Shown one piece after another: positions 19,368 through 28,695 of a stretch of DNA of 64,000 bases. The stretch's first letter is position 1. The number at the start of each line of letters is the position of its first letter. This stretch comes from Sphingomonas qomolangmaensis (GTDB lineage: Bacteria > Pseudomonadota > Alphaproteobacteria > Sphingomonadales > Sphingomonadaceae): assembly GCF_024496245.1 (NCBI RefSeq), contig NZ_CP101740.1, forward strand, positions 3,134,001-3,198,000, given 5' to 3'. The notes under the pieces were generated by a model. That model was not told where the DNA came from. It worked only from the letters and a program-made list of their open reading frames with translations, and ran no database searches. The translations under genes and the position numbers were made by a program.

Positions 19368-20483
19368 ATGGCTTTCCAAATCCCCCCCGCCGCGCGCCTC
19401 TATCTCCGCCCCACCCAGTTCGCCGACACGCCCATCGGCCGCGACGGCGAAGTCGCGCGGCTGGCGGGCGGGCTGCAATGGTTCGCCGCGTATGGGCTGG
19501 TCGGGGTCGAGGCGGGGAAGCGCACCGTGCAGGCGACGATCACGGTCGCCGACCTCCCCGCGTTGCTGGCAACGCTACCCGAACCCCAGGCCGTACACCT
19601 TCAGGCGCTCGCTGGGCGCATCTCGTCCCCGCGCCCGGCGATCCATGCCGGCGATCGCGTGATCCGGTTCGATCAGCCGATGGTGATGGGCATCCTCAAC
19701 GTTACCCCCGACAGCTTCTCCGACGGCGGCGCGCATGTCGATGATCCGGCGGCCGCGGCTGGGGTGGGGGTCGATATGGCGGCGATCGGCGCGGCGATCG
19801 TCGATGTCGGCGGCGAATCGACGCGGCCGGGCGCGGCGGCGGTGTGGGAAGGCGACGAGATCAAGCGCGTCGTCCCCGCGATCGAGCGGCTGGCCGCCAG
19901 CGGCACCCCGGTGTCGATCGACACGCGCAAGGCAGGCGTGATGGAGGCCGCGCTGGCGGCGGGCGCGCATATCGTCAACGACGTCGCGGCGCTTGCTTGG
20001 GACGACCGTGCGGTTGAGGTGGTCGCGCGCGCGGGCTGCCCGGTGGTGCTGATGCACTCGCCCGATCCTGCCAAGGGGCCGCATGGTGGTGAGGGATATG
20101 GCGACCCGCTGATCGAGGTCTATGACTGGCTCGAGGCGCGGATCGCCGCGGTGGTCGCGGGCGGCGTCGATCGGGCCAAGATCATCGTCGATCCGGGGAT
20201 CGGCTTCGGCAAGGCGCTGTCGCACAACCTCGCGCTGCTCAACGGGCTGTCGCTGCTGCACGGGCTCGGCTGTCCGGTTTTGCTGGGTGCCAGCCGCAAG
20301 CGGATCGTCGGCGCGCTGGCGAACGAGGCGCCGGTCGACCAGCGGCTGGGCGGATCGCTGGCGCTGGCGCTGAAAGGAGTGGAGCAGGGTGCGCAGATCC
20401 TGCGCGTGCACGACGTGTTCGAAACGGTGCAGGCGGTGCGGGTGTGGCGTGGGATGCGCGATGCCGCGCTGGTGGGGCGGTAG
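19368..20483 (+). CDS. folP: Dihydropteroate synthase
   Basis: Folate pathway enzyme joining para-aminobenzoate to the pterin pyrophosphate. MGILNVTPDSFSDGG is the family signature, followed by VDVGGESTRPGA, SIDTRKAGV, IVNDVAAL, DPGIGFGKAL and LLGASRKRIVG. The first ~100 residues are an extra N-terminal segment beyond the usual 270-290 aa core, as is common in sphingomonads. 371 aa. It converges on the sigma-54 regulator gene, with a short hairpin between. Confidence 0.95.
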   Translation: MAFQIPPAARLYLRPTQFADTPIGRDGEVARLAGGLQWFAAYGLVGVEAGKRTVQATITVADLPALLATLPEPQAVHLQALAGRISSPRPAIHAGDRVIRFDQPMVMGILNVTPDSFSDGGAHVDDPAAAAGVGVDMAAIGAAIVDVGGESTRPGAAAVWEGDEIKRVVPAIERLAASGTPVSIDTRKAGVMEAALAAGAHIVNDVAALAWDDRAVEVVARAGCPVVLMHSPDPAKGPHGGEGYGDPLIEVYDWLEARIAAVVAGGVDRAKIIVDPGIGFGKALSHNLALLNGLSLLHGLGCPVLLGASRKRIVGALANEAPVDQRLGGSLALALKGVEQGAQILRVHDVFETVQAVRVWRGMRDAALVGR

Positions 20484-20494
20484 GTCTTTCCAAA

Positions 20495-20515
20495 TCCTCC
20501 CCGTGCCGGGGAGGA
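20495..20515. terminator. Hairpin between folP and the response regulator gene
   Basis: TCCTCCCCG / CGGGGAGGA, 9-bp stem with a 3-base loop, located between two convergent stops. A degenerate copy is at 23769-23789, so it is also a repeated element. Confidence 0.6.
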
Positions 20516-20522
20516 GCCGGTG

Positions 20523-21950
20523 CTACGCCGCGCTTTGATCGATCCCCAGCTCGCCCAGTTTCCGGTACAGCGTCGACCGGCCGATCCCCAGCCGCCGCGC
20601 GACCTCGGTCATGCGGCCGCGATAATGGCCGATTGCCAGGCGGATCACATCGGCTTCGATATCCTCGAGCGCGCGCAGATTGCCGTCGGGGCGGAACAGC
20701 GTCACGCCGCCCGATTGCTCGAAGCCGTTGCTCGCCTTCGAAGGTTCGGAGCGCAGCGCGCTCATCTGCGCGATCTGCGGGAAGTCGCCGCGGGTCAGCG
20801 CGTCGCCGTCGCACAGCACCGCCGCGCGGAACAACGCGTTCTGCAGCTGGCGGACATTGCCCGGCCATTCATAGGTGCCGAGCAGCGCTATGGCATCGTC
20901 GGTGATGCCCAGCGGCCGCAACCCCGGCTGTTCGCCGATCCGCGCGAGCATGTGGCGCGCGAGCGGCGGCACGTCGCCCGGCCGGTCGCGAAGCGGCGGG
21001 ATCGTCACCTGCACGACGTTCAGCCGGTAATAGAGGTCTTCGCGGAACCGCCCCGCCTCGACCTCGTCGGCCAGCGTCTTGTTGGTCGCGGCGATGATCC
21101 GGACATCGACTTCGCTGGCATGGCGCGCGCCGAGCGACTGGACCTCGCCCGATTGCAGCACGCGCAGCAGTTTCACCTGCGCCTCGAGCGGCATCTCGCC
21201 GATTTCGTCGAGGAAGATGGTGCCGCCATCGGCCTCCTGAAAGCGCCCGATCTTGCGTTCGAACGCGCCGGTGAACGCGCCGCGTTCGTGGCCGAACAGC
21301 TCGCTTTCGACCAGATTGGCGGGGATCGCGCCGCAATTGACACGGACGATCGGCTTGCGACCGCGCGGCGAAGCGTTGTGGATCGCCTCGGCCACCACCT
21401 CCTTGCCGACCCCGCTTTCTCCCTCGATCAACACTGGGACGCGCGCGCGCGCGGCCTTGGCGGCGATCGCCAGCGCGGCGCGGAACTGCGGCGCCGATCC
21501 GACGATCTCGTCGAACGCCAGCGGCATCGACAATTTCTCGGTCAGCGGGCGCAACTCGCCCGCGCTCTTGGCACCCACCGCGATGTCGAGCGCGGCCAGC
21601 AGCCGTTCGGGCGCAAGCGGCTTGACGAGGAAATCGGTCGCCCCCGCGCGCATAGCATCGACCGCGTTGGCGACCGATCCGTTGGCGGTGAGCATCAGGA
21701 TGGGCAGCGCGGGGCGATTGCGTTTGAGCTCGGCGATCAGCCCCCCGGCGTCGCAATCGGGGGCCCAGGCGTCGAGTACGATCGCGTCGAGTCGCATGCC
21801 GTCCTGCGTCCCCAGCATCGCCAGCGCCATCTCGTAATCATTGGCGAAAACCGTCCGCCAGCCGCGGCGCGCTGCGATCGCGGCGACCAGCCGGCGCTGC
21901 GCTGGCTCGTCGTCGATCAGCATAAGCAACTGTTGTTCGCTGCGCGTCAT
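20523..21950 (-). CDS. Sigma-54-dependent response regulator (NtrC family)
   Basis: Three-domain transcription activator. Receiver: LIDDEP, the phospho-acceptor Asp in DAIVLDAW and the Lys in FLVKPL. AAA+ domain: GESGVGKE Walker A, GAFTGA sigma-54 contact loop (about residue 225), and TIFLDEIGE Walker B. C-terminal Fis-type helix-turn-helix: [19 protein letters not shown]. 475 aa from ATG 21950 (MTRSEQQ). No partner histidine kinase is adjacent, so the signal is unknown. The sigma-54 factor must be encoded elsewhere. Confidence 0.93.
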   Translation of the reverse strand: MTRSEQQLLMLIDDEPAQRRLVAAIAARRGWRTVFANDYEMALAMLGTQDGMRLDAIVLDAWAPDCDAGGLIAELKRNRPALPILMLTANGSVANAVDAMRAGATDFLVKPLAPERLLAALDIAVGAKSAGELRPLTEKLSMPLAFDEIVGSAPQFRAALAIAAKAARARVPVLIEGESGVGKEVVAEAIHNASPRGRKPIVRVNCGAIPANLVESELFGHERGAFTGAFERKIGRFQEADGGTIFLDEIGEMPLEAQVKLLRVLQSGEVQSLGARHASEVDVRIIAATNKTLADEVEAGRFREDLYYRLNVVQVTIPPLRDRPGDVPPLARHMLARIGEQPGLRPLGITDDAIALLGTYEWPGNVRQLQNALFRAAVLCDGDALTRGDFPQIAQMSALRSEPSKASNGFEQSGGVTLFRPDGNLRALEDIEADVIRLAIGHYRGRMTEVARRLGIGRSTLYRKLGELGIDQSAA

Positions 21951-22116
21951 CGCCCTGACTGTCCCTACTGTCCCTGTTTCGAACACAAGCGGTACGTGCC
22001 AAGCATGAAAATGCACTTAAGCAGGCCTGTACTGCAAGGGGTACCGCAAGGGGCTTGAGAGCATGCCCACTGCCGGTTAGAGGTGGCGCTCATATAAGCG
22101 GCAGGAGATAGCGCGC

Positions 22117-22242
22117 GTGGCCGAAAACGGCGAAACCCCGGTACGTACCGACACCTTCGACGGCTTCATCCGCATGGTGAAGATCGGCACGGCGATCACC
22201 GTAGTAGTGACGATCGCAGTCGTCGCCCTGATCGCCACCTGA
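22117..22242 (+). CDS. Mini aa3-type cytochrome c oxidase subunit IV family protein
   Basis: 41 aa from GTG 22117, with GGCAGGAGATAGC upstream. The N-terminal polar part contains DTFDGFIRMVKIGT, followed by a single membrane helix (AITVVVTIAVVALIA). This matches the short bacterial aa3 oxidase subunit IV family (COX4_pro_2 type), which in many alphaproteobacteria is encoded directly upstream of pntA. The stop is 2 bases before the pntA start. Confidence 0.75.
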   Translation: MAENGETPVRTDTFDGFIRMVKIGTAITVVVTIAVVALIAT

Positions 22243-22244
22243 CG

Positions 22245-23384
22245 GTGAAGATCGCCGTCCTTCGGGAGCGCGCCGCCGGCGAAAGGCGGGTCGCCGCCAC
22301 GCCCGAGACGGTGAAGAAATTTATCACGCTCGGCGCCGAGATGGCAGTCGAGACGGGGGCGGGTGCGACCTGCTCGATCGCCGATGACGCGTATCGCGCC
22401 GCCGGTGCCAGCGTCGGCGATGCCGGCAGCGTGCGGGCGGGCGCCGATATCGTGCTCGGCGTGCAGGGGCCCGATCCCGATGCGCTGGCGGGCATCGCCC
22501 CCGGCGCGTGGATCGTCGCGGCGCTTAATCCCTTCGGCACCGGCGAGCAGGGCGGGCGCGCGCGCGTCGATCGTTATGCCGCGCTGGGGGTCGAGGCGCT
22601 GGCGATGGAGTTGATGCCGCGGATCACCCGCGCGCAATCGATGGATATCTTGTCGTCGCAGTCGAACCTGTCGGGCTACAAGGCGGTGCTCGACGCCGCC
22701 GCCGAATATGGCCGCGCCTTTCCGATGATGATGACCGCGGCGGGCACCGTCAGCGCGGCGCGATTGTTCGTGATGGGCGTCGGCGTCGCGGGGCTGCAGG
22801 CGATCGCCACCGCGCGGCGGCTGGGCGCGCAGGTATCGGCGACCGATGTGCGCGCCGCGACCAAGGAGCAGATCCAGTCGCTCGGCGCCAAGCCGATCTT
22901 CGTCGAGAATGTCGCGGGGATCGAGGGCGAAGGCACCGGCGGCTATGCCACCGAAATGTCCGACGAATACAAGGCGGCGCAGGCCGAACTGGTCTCGGCG
23001 CACATCGCCAAGCAGGACATCGTCATCACGACCGCGCTGATCCCCGGCCGCCCCGCGCCGCGGCTGATCTCGGCGGCGCAGGTCGCCAGCATGAAGCCCG
23101 GCAGCGTCATTGTCGACCTGGCGGTCGAGGCCGGCGGCAATGTCGAGGGCGCGGTCGCGGGCGAAGTCGTCGAGGTGGGCGGCGTCAAGATCGTCGGCCA
23201 TCGCAACGTCCCCAGCCGGCTGGCGGCGGACGCGTCGGCATTGTTCTCGCGCAACCTGTTCAACTTCCTGTCGGCCTTCTGGGACAAGGACAGCGGCCGC
23301 CCGGTGCTGGACGAAGAGATCGGCGACGCGATCCGGCTGACCAAAGGCGGGCAGGTGGTCCACGCGCGGTTGCTGGGCGCCTGA
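22245..23384 (+). CDS. pntAA: NAD(P) transhydrogenase subunit alpha 1 (soluble NAD-binding)
   Basis: Soluble dI domain of the proton-translocating transhydrogenase. MKIAVLRERAAGERRVAATPETV, the RQD-loop region MELMPRITRAQSMDILSSQSNLSGY, the NAD-binding GVGVAGLQAIATARRLGA, and SVIVDLAVEAGGN are all typical. 379 aa. The alpha polypeptide is split, with its membrane part in a separate gene at 24125. GTG start. Confidence 0.94.
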   Translation: MKIAVLRERAAGERRVAATPETVKKFITLGAEMAVETGAGATCSIADDAYRAAGASVGDAGSVRAGADIVLGVQGPDPDALAGIAPGAWIVAALNPFGTGEQGGRARVDRYAALGVEALAMELMPRITRAQSMDILSSQSNLSGYKAVLDAAAEYGRAFPMMMTAAGTVSAARLFVMGVGVAGLQAIATARRLGAQVSATDVRAATKEQIQSLGAKPIFVENVAGIEGEGTGGYATEMSDEYKAAQAELVSAHIAKQDIVITTALIPGRPAPRLISAAQVASMKPGSVIVDLAVEAGGNVEGAVAGEVVEVGGVKIVGHRNVPSRLAADASALFSRNLFNFLSAFWDKDSGRPVLDEEIGDAIRLTKGGQVVHARLLGA

Positions 23385-23755
23385 TGGGCCTCTTCTCCGC
23401 GACCGAGACCAAAATCGAAACCGTCGAGCGCGACTATGCGCCGGTATTGATCGACGGCGAGCGCGTGCTGATCGCGTTCAAGGCGGTGCGCGACCTGGTG
23501 TTTCTCACCAATTTGCGGCTGTGCACCGTCAATGTGCAGGGGCTGACCGGGCGCAAGGTCGAGATTGAGAGCATTCCCTATCGTTCGATCGTCCGCTGGT
23601 CGATCGAGCGCGCGGGGACGTTCGACATGGACGCCGATCTGCTGGTGTGGATATCGGGCAGCGATTCGCCGCTCGAGGTCAAGGTGGCGGCGGGCGCCAA
23701 CATCGTCGCGGTCCAGCAGGTGCTGGCGCGGCATATCCTAGGCAGCACGCGGTGA
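23384..23755 (+). CDS. Bacterial PH-domain protein
   Basis: 123 aa. A single bacterial pleckstrin-homology-like domain (bPH_1 type): VLIDGERVLIAFKAVRDLVFLTNLRLCTV, then IESIPYRSIVRWSIERAGTFDMDADLLVWI. Its ATG overlaps the pntAA stop, so it is co-expressed with the transhydrogenase. No membrane segment. Function unknown. Confidence 0.8.
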   Translation: MGLFSATETKIETVERDYAPVLIDGERVLIAFKAVRDLVFLTNLRLCTVNVQGLTGRKVEIESIPYRSIVRWSIERAGTFDMDADLLVWISGSDSPLEVKVAAGANIVAVQQVLARHILGSTR

Positions 23756-23880
23756 CGCCGCTCTCAAATTCTCCACGTGCCGGGGAGGATTGAGTGGCCC
23801 ATCACGATTTAGGCGCGTCGGCCGATCAAGGCGGTATATATTCGGGCGTTGGTGCGCTTCGTCGATCAGGTGAACGGAGA

Positions 23881-24105
23881 ATGATCGTGAACCCGCATGC
23901 GTATGAAGTCGATATCCGGCCGCTGGCTCCCGAAGATGGCGGCGGCTTCGTTGCGATTGCGCCTGAATTGCCAGGCTGCCGCTCGGACGGCGACACCCCG
24001 CAGGAAGCGCTCGACAACGCCTATGACGCGATCGCCTGCTGGATCGAGGCGGCCCATGAAATGGGCCGCGACGTGCCGGTGCCACAGCGCCGCGCCGCAG
24101 CCTGA
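23881..24105 (+). CDS. HicB-family antitoxin-like protein (orphan)
   Basis: 74 aa with the HicB fold core: YEVDIRPLAPEDGGGFVAIAPELPGCRSDGDTPQEALDNAYDAIACWIEAA. No HicA toxin gene is adjacent, and no C-terminal DNA-binding domain is present, so this is a solitary HicB-like protein. It sits between pntAA and pntAB in the same orientation. A degenerate copy of the TCCTCCCCG palindrome lies upstream (23769-23789). Confidence 0.85.
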   Translation: MIVNPHAYEVDIRPLAPEDGGGFVAIAPELPGCRSDGDTPQEALDNAYDAIACWIEAAHEMGRDVPVPQRRAAA

Positions 24106-24124
24106 ACCCCCGGGAGCATAACGC

Positions 24125-24418
24125 ATGGACTTCATCAGCATCCTATCGGTCTTCGTGATGGCCTGTTTCGTTGGCTATTATGTCGTCTGGTCGGTTACGC
24201 CGGCGCTGCACACGCCGTTGATGGCGGTGACCAACGCGATTTCGAGCGTCATCATCGTCGGCGCGCTGGTCGCGGGGGCGGCGGCGGGGTCGCCGGTCGC
24301 CAAATGGCTGGGGCTGCTCGCGGTGGTGCTCGCGAGCGTCAACATCTTTGGCGGCTTCGCGGTCACCGAACGGATGCTGGCGATGTACAAGAAGAAGGAA
24401 CGGCCGGCGGCCAAGTGA
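24125..24418 (+). CDS. pntAB: NAD(P) transhydrogenase subunit alpha 2 (membrane)
   Basis: 97 aa, three membrane helices of the proton channel domain: ISILSVFVMACFVGYYVVWSV, a central AISSVIIVGALVAGAA, and a third ending IFGGFAVTERMLAMYKKK. This is the small membrane part of the alpha subunit in three-gene transhydrogenases. GGGAGCATAACGC precedes the ATG. Confidence 0.93.
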   Translation: MDFISILSVFVMACFVGYYVVWSVTPALHTPLMAVTNAISSVIIVGALVAGAAAGSPVAKWLGLLAVVLASVNIFGGFAVTERMLAMYKKKERPAAK

Positions 24419-24466
24419 GCGCCCACCAGCGCACGAACGTGACGGGTTTTCAGGGGTATTTCGAAC

Positions 24467-25903
24467 ATGCATGAAGCCGCACCGGTCGATCCCACGATAG
24501 CGTTCGCCTATCTGGTCGCAGGCGTCCTGTTCATCCTGGCGCTGCGCGGGCTTTCGAGCCCCGAGACCAGCCGGCAGGGCAATCGCTTCGGCATGATCGG
24601 CATGGCGATCGCGGTGGTCACCACCTTGGTCACCCATTCGGTCGCCAGCCTGCCCGAGATCCTCGGCGCGATCGCGGTGGGTGCCGCGATCGGGCTGTTC
24701 ACCGCGCGCCGCATCGCGATGACCGACATGCCGCAGCTGGTGGCGGGGTTCCATTCGCTGGTCGGGCTCGCCGCGGTGCTGGTCGCGTGCGCCGCGTTCC
24801 TCAACCCGGTCGCGTTCGGCATCGCCGATATGGTGATCCCGATGATCGGCGAGCCCTTCGCCGCGATCAGCCCGGTCAGCCGGGTCGAAATGGGGCTTGG
24901 CGTCGCGATCGGCGCGATCACCTTTTCGGGATCGATCATCGCCTTCCTCAAATTGAACGGCAATATGGGGGGCAAGCCGATCCTGCTGCCCGGGCGCCAT
25001 GTGCTCAACCTTGCGGTGCTGGCGGGCATCGTCGGGCTGATCGCTTTGTTCACCGTCGATCAGAGCCCGTGGATTTTCTGGACGATCACGATCCTGGCGT
25101 TTGCGATCGGCTTCCTGCTGATCATCCCGATCGGCGGCGCCGACATGCCCGTCGTGGTGTCGATGCTCAACAGCTATTCGGGCTGGGCCGCCGCGGCGAT
25201 GGGCTTCACGCTCGGCAACACCGCGATGATCATCACCGGCGCGCTGGTGGGGTCGTCGGGCGCGATCCTGAGCTACATCATGTGCAAGGCGATGAACCGC
25301 AGCTTCATCAGCGTGATCGCGGGCGGCTTCGGCGCGACCGAGAGCAGCGCGGGCGGCGGCGGCGCGACCGATCGCCCCTGGAAGCGCGGCAGCGCCGAGG
25401 ACGCCGCCTTCCTGATGAAGCAGGCCGAGCAGGTCATCATCGTGCCGGGCTATGGCATGGCGGTGGCACAGGCGCAGCACGCGCTGCGCGAGATGGGCGA
25501 CAAGCTCAAGCACGAAGGCGTGCGCGTGAAATACGCGATCCACCCGGTCGCGGGGCGGATGCCCGGCCATATGAACGTGCTGCTCGCCGAAGCGAACGTG
25601 CCGTATGACGACGTCTTCGAGCTCGAGGACATCAACGGCGAATTCGCGCAGACCGACATCGCCTTCGTCATCGGCGCCAACGACGTGACCAACCCGGCGG
25701 CCAAGACCGACAAGACCTCGCCAATCTACGGCATGCCGATCCTCGACGTCGAAAAGGCCAAGACGGTGTTGTTCATCAAGCGGTCGATGGGGGGCGTCGG
25801 CTATGCCGGGGTCGACAACGACGTCTTCTATCGCGACAACACGATGATGCTGCTCGCCGATGCCAAGAAGATGGTCGAGGATATCGTCAAGGCATTGGAC
25901 TAG
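24467..25903 (+). CDS. pntB: NAD(P) transhydrogenase subunit beta
   Basis: Membrane subunit with a C-terminal NADP-binding domain. The N-terminal half has about nine hydrophobic helices (for example VAGVLFILALRGLSSPETSRQGN). The C-terminal dIII domain has IVPGYGMAVAQAQHALREM, IHPVAGRMPGHMNVLLAEA, VIGANDVTNPAA and IKRSMGGVGYAGVDN. 478 aa. It uses the proton gradient to drive NADPH formation from NADH. Confidence 0.95.
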   Translation: MHEAAPVDPTIAFAYLVAGVLFILALRGLSSPETSRQGNRFGMIGMAIAVVTTLVTHSVASLPEILGAIAVGAAIGLFTARRIAMTDMPQLVAGFHSLVGLAAVLVACAAFLNPVAFGIADMVIPMIGEPFAAISPVSRVEMGLGVAIGAITFSGSIIAFLKLNGNMGGKPILLPGRHVLNLAVLAGIVGLIALFTVDQSPWIFWTITILAFAIGFLLIIPIGGADMPVVVSMLNSYSGWAAAAMGFTLGNTAMIITGALVGSSGAILSYIMCKAMNRSFISVIAGGFGATESSAGGGGATDRPWKRGSAEDAAFLMKQAEQVIIVPGYGMAVAQAQHALREMGDKLKHEGVRVKYAIHPVAGRMPGHMNVLLAEANVPYDDVFELEDINGEFAQTDIAFVIGANDVTNPAAKTDKTSPIYGMPILDVEKAKTVLFIKRSMGGVGYAGVDNDVFYRDNTMMLLADAKKMVEDIVKALD

Positions 25904-26032
25904 ATTTCATCGGTTTCGGACCGAACTAAATACCCTGCCGGCAAGATCGCACCATTTCGACGGTTGTCGTATCGCGCGATATCAAGGGGTTTGATGCATG
26001 ATTGCTCCAATTCGAAGCTGATGGAGCCTCTG

Positions 26033-26986
26033 ATGCCGCAAGCCGACCACCAATCCTATGCCGAGTCGCCCGGTGGTCGCGATCGGCTGATGTTGCTGGT
26101 TGCCGACGACGCCGCCGCGATCGCCGCGATCGAGCGCGCGGCGGCAGCGTCGAGTGCGCGCGACCTGGTGGGGATCGCGTTTCGCGACGCCGCCGAATCG
26201 CTGTCGCGCCGATCGCGCTTTGGCGCGATCCTGGTCGACACCACCGGGGTTGCCGACGACGTCGCCTTCGAGACGCTAGCGCGCATCGATGCGGTGGCGC
26301 GCGAGCGCGTGGTGCCGGTGATCGCGAGCTTTTCCGAACAGCAGATCGACCTGGTCGCATCGCAGCTCACCTGGACCGCGACGCAATTTCTGTGCGAGCC
26401 CGGGGAAGCCGATCGCTATGGCGCGATCGCGCTCGCCGGGCCGGTGGCGGGGGCGGTGCTGCGCGAGGCGCCACGCGAGGCCGAACAGCGCCGACTGCAC
26501 CAGCTCAACGAAGAGGTTGCGCGGATCGCCGAAACGCTGGCGAAGCTCGCGCGCGGAGACGGCACGGGCCAGGCGGCAACGGTGCGCGACCGCGTCAACG
26601 GGTTCGCAGCGCAGCCGCACGCCGCCAACGGCGATGCCGAGATCGATTCGAGCGAGATCCGCGCCGCGATCCGCGCGCGGCGGATGCGCGAGCAGTTCTT
26701 CGAGCGCGAACTCTTCGCCGATCCCGCCTGGGACATGCTGCTCGACCTGTTCGCCGCGCGGCTCGATCGCAGCCGGGTGTCGGTCTCGAGCCTGTGCATC
26801 GCCGCCGCGGTGCCGCCGACGACCGCGCTGCGCTGGATCGGCACGATGCGCGAGGCGGGATTGTTCGAGCGGCAGGACGATCCGTTCGACCGTCGCCGTG
26901 CCTTTATCGGGCTGACCGCAAAGGCGATGGCGGGGATGCAGGGCTACGTCGCGGCGGTCCGCCGCGCGGGCCTAACGATTACCTGA
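26033..26986 (+). CDS. Transcriptional regulator with receiver-like N-terminus and MarR-like winged helix
   Basis: About 317 aa. Residues ~15-130 resemble a degenerate receiver-like domain (LMLLVADDAAAIAAIERAA, FGAILVDTTG) without clear phosphorylation chemistry. The C-terminal ~120 residues form a winged helix: MLLDLFAARLDRSRVSVSSLCIAAAVPPTTALRWIGTM followed by a wing with DDPFDRRRAFIGLT, as in MarR-type regulators. I choose ATG 26033 because GGAG lies 6 bases upstream; starts at 25994 and 26021 are possible. Target genes unknown. Confidence 0.7.
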   Translation: MPQADHQSYAESPGGRDRLMLLVADDAAAIAAIERAAAASSARDLVGIAFRDAAESLSRRSRFGAILVDTTGVADDVAFETLARIDAVARERVVPVIASFSEQQIDLVASQLTWTATQFLCEPGEADRYGAIALAGPVAGAVLREAPREAEQRRLHQLNEEVARIAETLAKLARGDGTGQAATVRDRVNGFAAQPHAANGDAEIDSSEIRAAIRARRMREQFFERELFADPAWDMLLDLFAARLDRSRVSVSSLCIAAAVPPTTALRWIGTMREAGLFERQDDPFDRRRAFIGLTAKAMAGMQGYVAAVRRAGLTIT

Positions 26987-27028
26987 AGTAGCGGCACATG
27001 AAGCCGCGAAGGGCCATCGACCGATCGA

Positions 27029-27104
27029 TGGTGGGCGCTGACGGGCTCGAACCGCCGACCCTCTCGGTGTAAACGAGATGCTCTACCAACTGAGCTAAGC
27101 GCCC
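27029..27104 (-). tRNA. tRNA-Val(TAC)
   Basis: Reverse complement starts GGGCGCTTAGCTCAGTTGG. The acceptor stem GGGCGCT pairs with AGCGCCC, the anticodon arm is TCTCG-TTTACAC-CGAGA with anticodon TAC (Val), the T arm contains GGTTCGAGCCC, and CCA is encoded. Confidence 0.95.
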
Positions 27105-27164
27105 TTTCGCGAACCCGCGTCATACCGCTATTTGCGCGCAGAGCAAGCGGGGGAGGGCGGTGCG

Positions 27165-27647
27165 TCAGCGAAGCCAGCGCAGCATCTGCGGATAGCGTGC
27201 TTGCGCTTCGGCGGCATCGGCGCCCGCCGCCATGCCCAGCCATTGCAGCATCGGCAGCCCGATCGGCGTGCCCGCCGCGAACGCGTCGGCGATCCAGTTG
27301 CCGCCACCGCGATAGCCGTCGGCGTGGAACACCAGCGCGGGATCGATCCCGATCCGCACCGCGGCCGCATAGGACCAGGCGATCGCCCCCATTTCCTCGG
27401 CGGGACTGGTCGATACCTCGCACAGCGTCGCGCGCAGATGGGGTTCGGTCAGCGCAACATGCCCCGCTTCGTGGAGCAGGTCGCCGGGGTTCGTCAGCCG
27501 CTGCGGATCGTACACCACCGCGCCGCTCCGGATCGTCATCGCCGGCAGGAAGGTGTCGCGCTCGATCTCGCCTGCCACAAGCGCGATGCCGATCGTATCG
27601 AGAAACGCGGCGATCCGCGCCACGAGATGCTCATCGGCTTCCGTCAT
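27165..27647 (-). CDS. HExxH-containing putative metallopeptidase
   Basis: 160 aa soluble protein with a zinc-peptidase-like LLHEAGHVALTEPHLR (HEAGH at about residues 58-63), a downstream EEMGAIAWSYAAAVRIG that could supply a third ligand, and no signal peptide. I do not recognise a named family. It is separated from the lasso cluster only by its own divergent promoter region, and a role in that cluster cannot be excluded. Confidence 0.6.
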   Translation of the reverse strand: MTEADEHLVARIAAFLDTIGIALVAGEIERDTFLPAMTIRSGAVVYDPQRLTNPGDLLHEAGHVALTEPHLRATLCEVSTSPAEEMGAIAWSYAAAVRIGIDPALVFHADGYRGGGNWIADAFAAGTPIGLPMLQWLGMAAGADAAEAQARYPQMLRWLR

Positions 27648-27765
27648 CGCACCCCATCCTTGCCGCGAACACAGGCTATCACCGCGCCGCGCCGGGTACG
27701 AGCCTTGCGGTGCGAGCCGCGACCCGGCATCCCTAGGCGCGTGGATGACGCGCCGGGGGGCTGGG

Positions 27766-28695
27766 ATGTTCGCTTATCGCGTTTCGGGATTGAGCGTATC
27801 GAGCGACCTGGCGCTGCCGGGGCTGATCGCCGGCGACCCCTGCGAGCCCGCCGACATCGTGATTCGCGAAGGCGACGTGCCGACGACGCTGCCCGAGGGC
27901 AGCATTGCTGCGGGGCCCAATTGGCAGATGGCCGACGAGCGGTTCCTGCTCGCGGTGCCCGGGATCGTCCGCATGGCGATCAGCGCGCGGCGCGAGATAC
28001 GCTACGCGCTCGACGGCGGCGATGCGCGCGATGCCGCGCCCTTCGTCGGCGGTACCGGTTTCGGCATTCTGCTGCACCAGCGCGGGCGGATCGTGCTGCA
28101 CGCCAGCGCGGTCCGCGTTGGCGATGGTGCGGCGTTGTTCTGCGGCCCGTCGGGGGCGGGCAAGTCGACGCTGGCGGCGGGGCTGGTGGGGGCGGGCCAT
28201 GCGCTGCTCGCCGACGATTTCTGCGCGATCACGATCGATCCCGATCGCGGCGCGATGGTCCATCCCGACGGGCGCCAGTTGAAACTGTGGGATAATGCGA
28301 TCGCCAGCCTGTCGCTCGAGGCGCAACGCGCCGACCCGGTGCGTGCCAAATTGCGTAAATTCCATGTCGAGCCGCAAGCCGCGGTCACCGCGCCGCTGCC
28401 GGTGCGCGCGGTGTATGTGCTGCGCGAGGCGCGGCCGCCGCAGCTTCCCGGCATCGTCCAGCCCAACATCGTCGATGGCGCGATGCTGGTGGGCCGCAAC
28501 GCCTATCGACCCAGCCTGGTCGAGCGGATGCGCCAGCAGGACCTGTATTTCCGCGCCGCCGCGCTGCTGGCGGGCGCGCGGCCGGGCGGCGTCTTCACGC
28601 TGACGCGGCGGCTGGATTTCGCCGATTTCACCGACGTCCTCGATAGCCTGAAGGCGCATTGGCGGACGATCGGCCTGGCCGAGTCGGTCTGGTGA
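27766..28695 (+). CDS. HPr-kinase-like protein, candidate lasso-peptide kinase
   Basis: 309 aa. The HprK/PEPCK-like core is clear: GRIVLHASAV, then Walker A GPSGAGKST (127-135) and the LLADDF acidic pair (150-151). The N-terminal ~100 residues are a separate beta-rich region. HprK homologues of this kind accompany some lasso clusters (paeninodin PadeK, ThcoK), where they phosphorylate the C-terminal serine of the precursor. The precursor gene at 34105 ends in serine. The ATG at 27766 has GGGG upstream; ATG 27745 is an alternative. The stop overlaps the sulfotransferase start (GTGA). Confidence 0.75.
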   Translation: MFAYRVSGLSVSSDLALPGLIAGDPCEPADIVIREGDVPTTLPEGSIAAGPNWQMADERFLLAVPGIVRMAISARREIRYALDGGDARDAAPFVGGTGFGILLHQRGRIVLHASAVRVGDGAALFCGPSGAGKSTLAAGLVGAGHALLADDFCAITIDPDRGAMVHPDGRQLKLWDNAIASLSLEAQRADPVRAKLRKFHVEPQAAVTAPLPVRAVYVLREARPPQLPGIVQPNIVDGAMLVGRNAYRPSLVERMRQQDLYFRAAALLAGARPGGVFTLTRRLDFADFTDVLDSLKAHWRTIGLAESVW

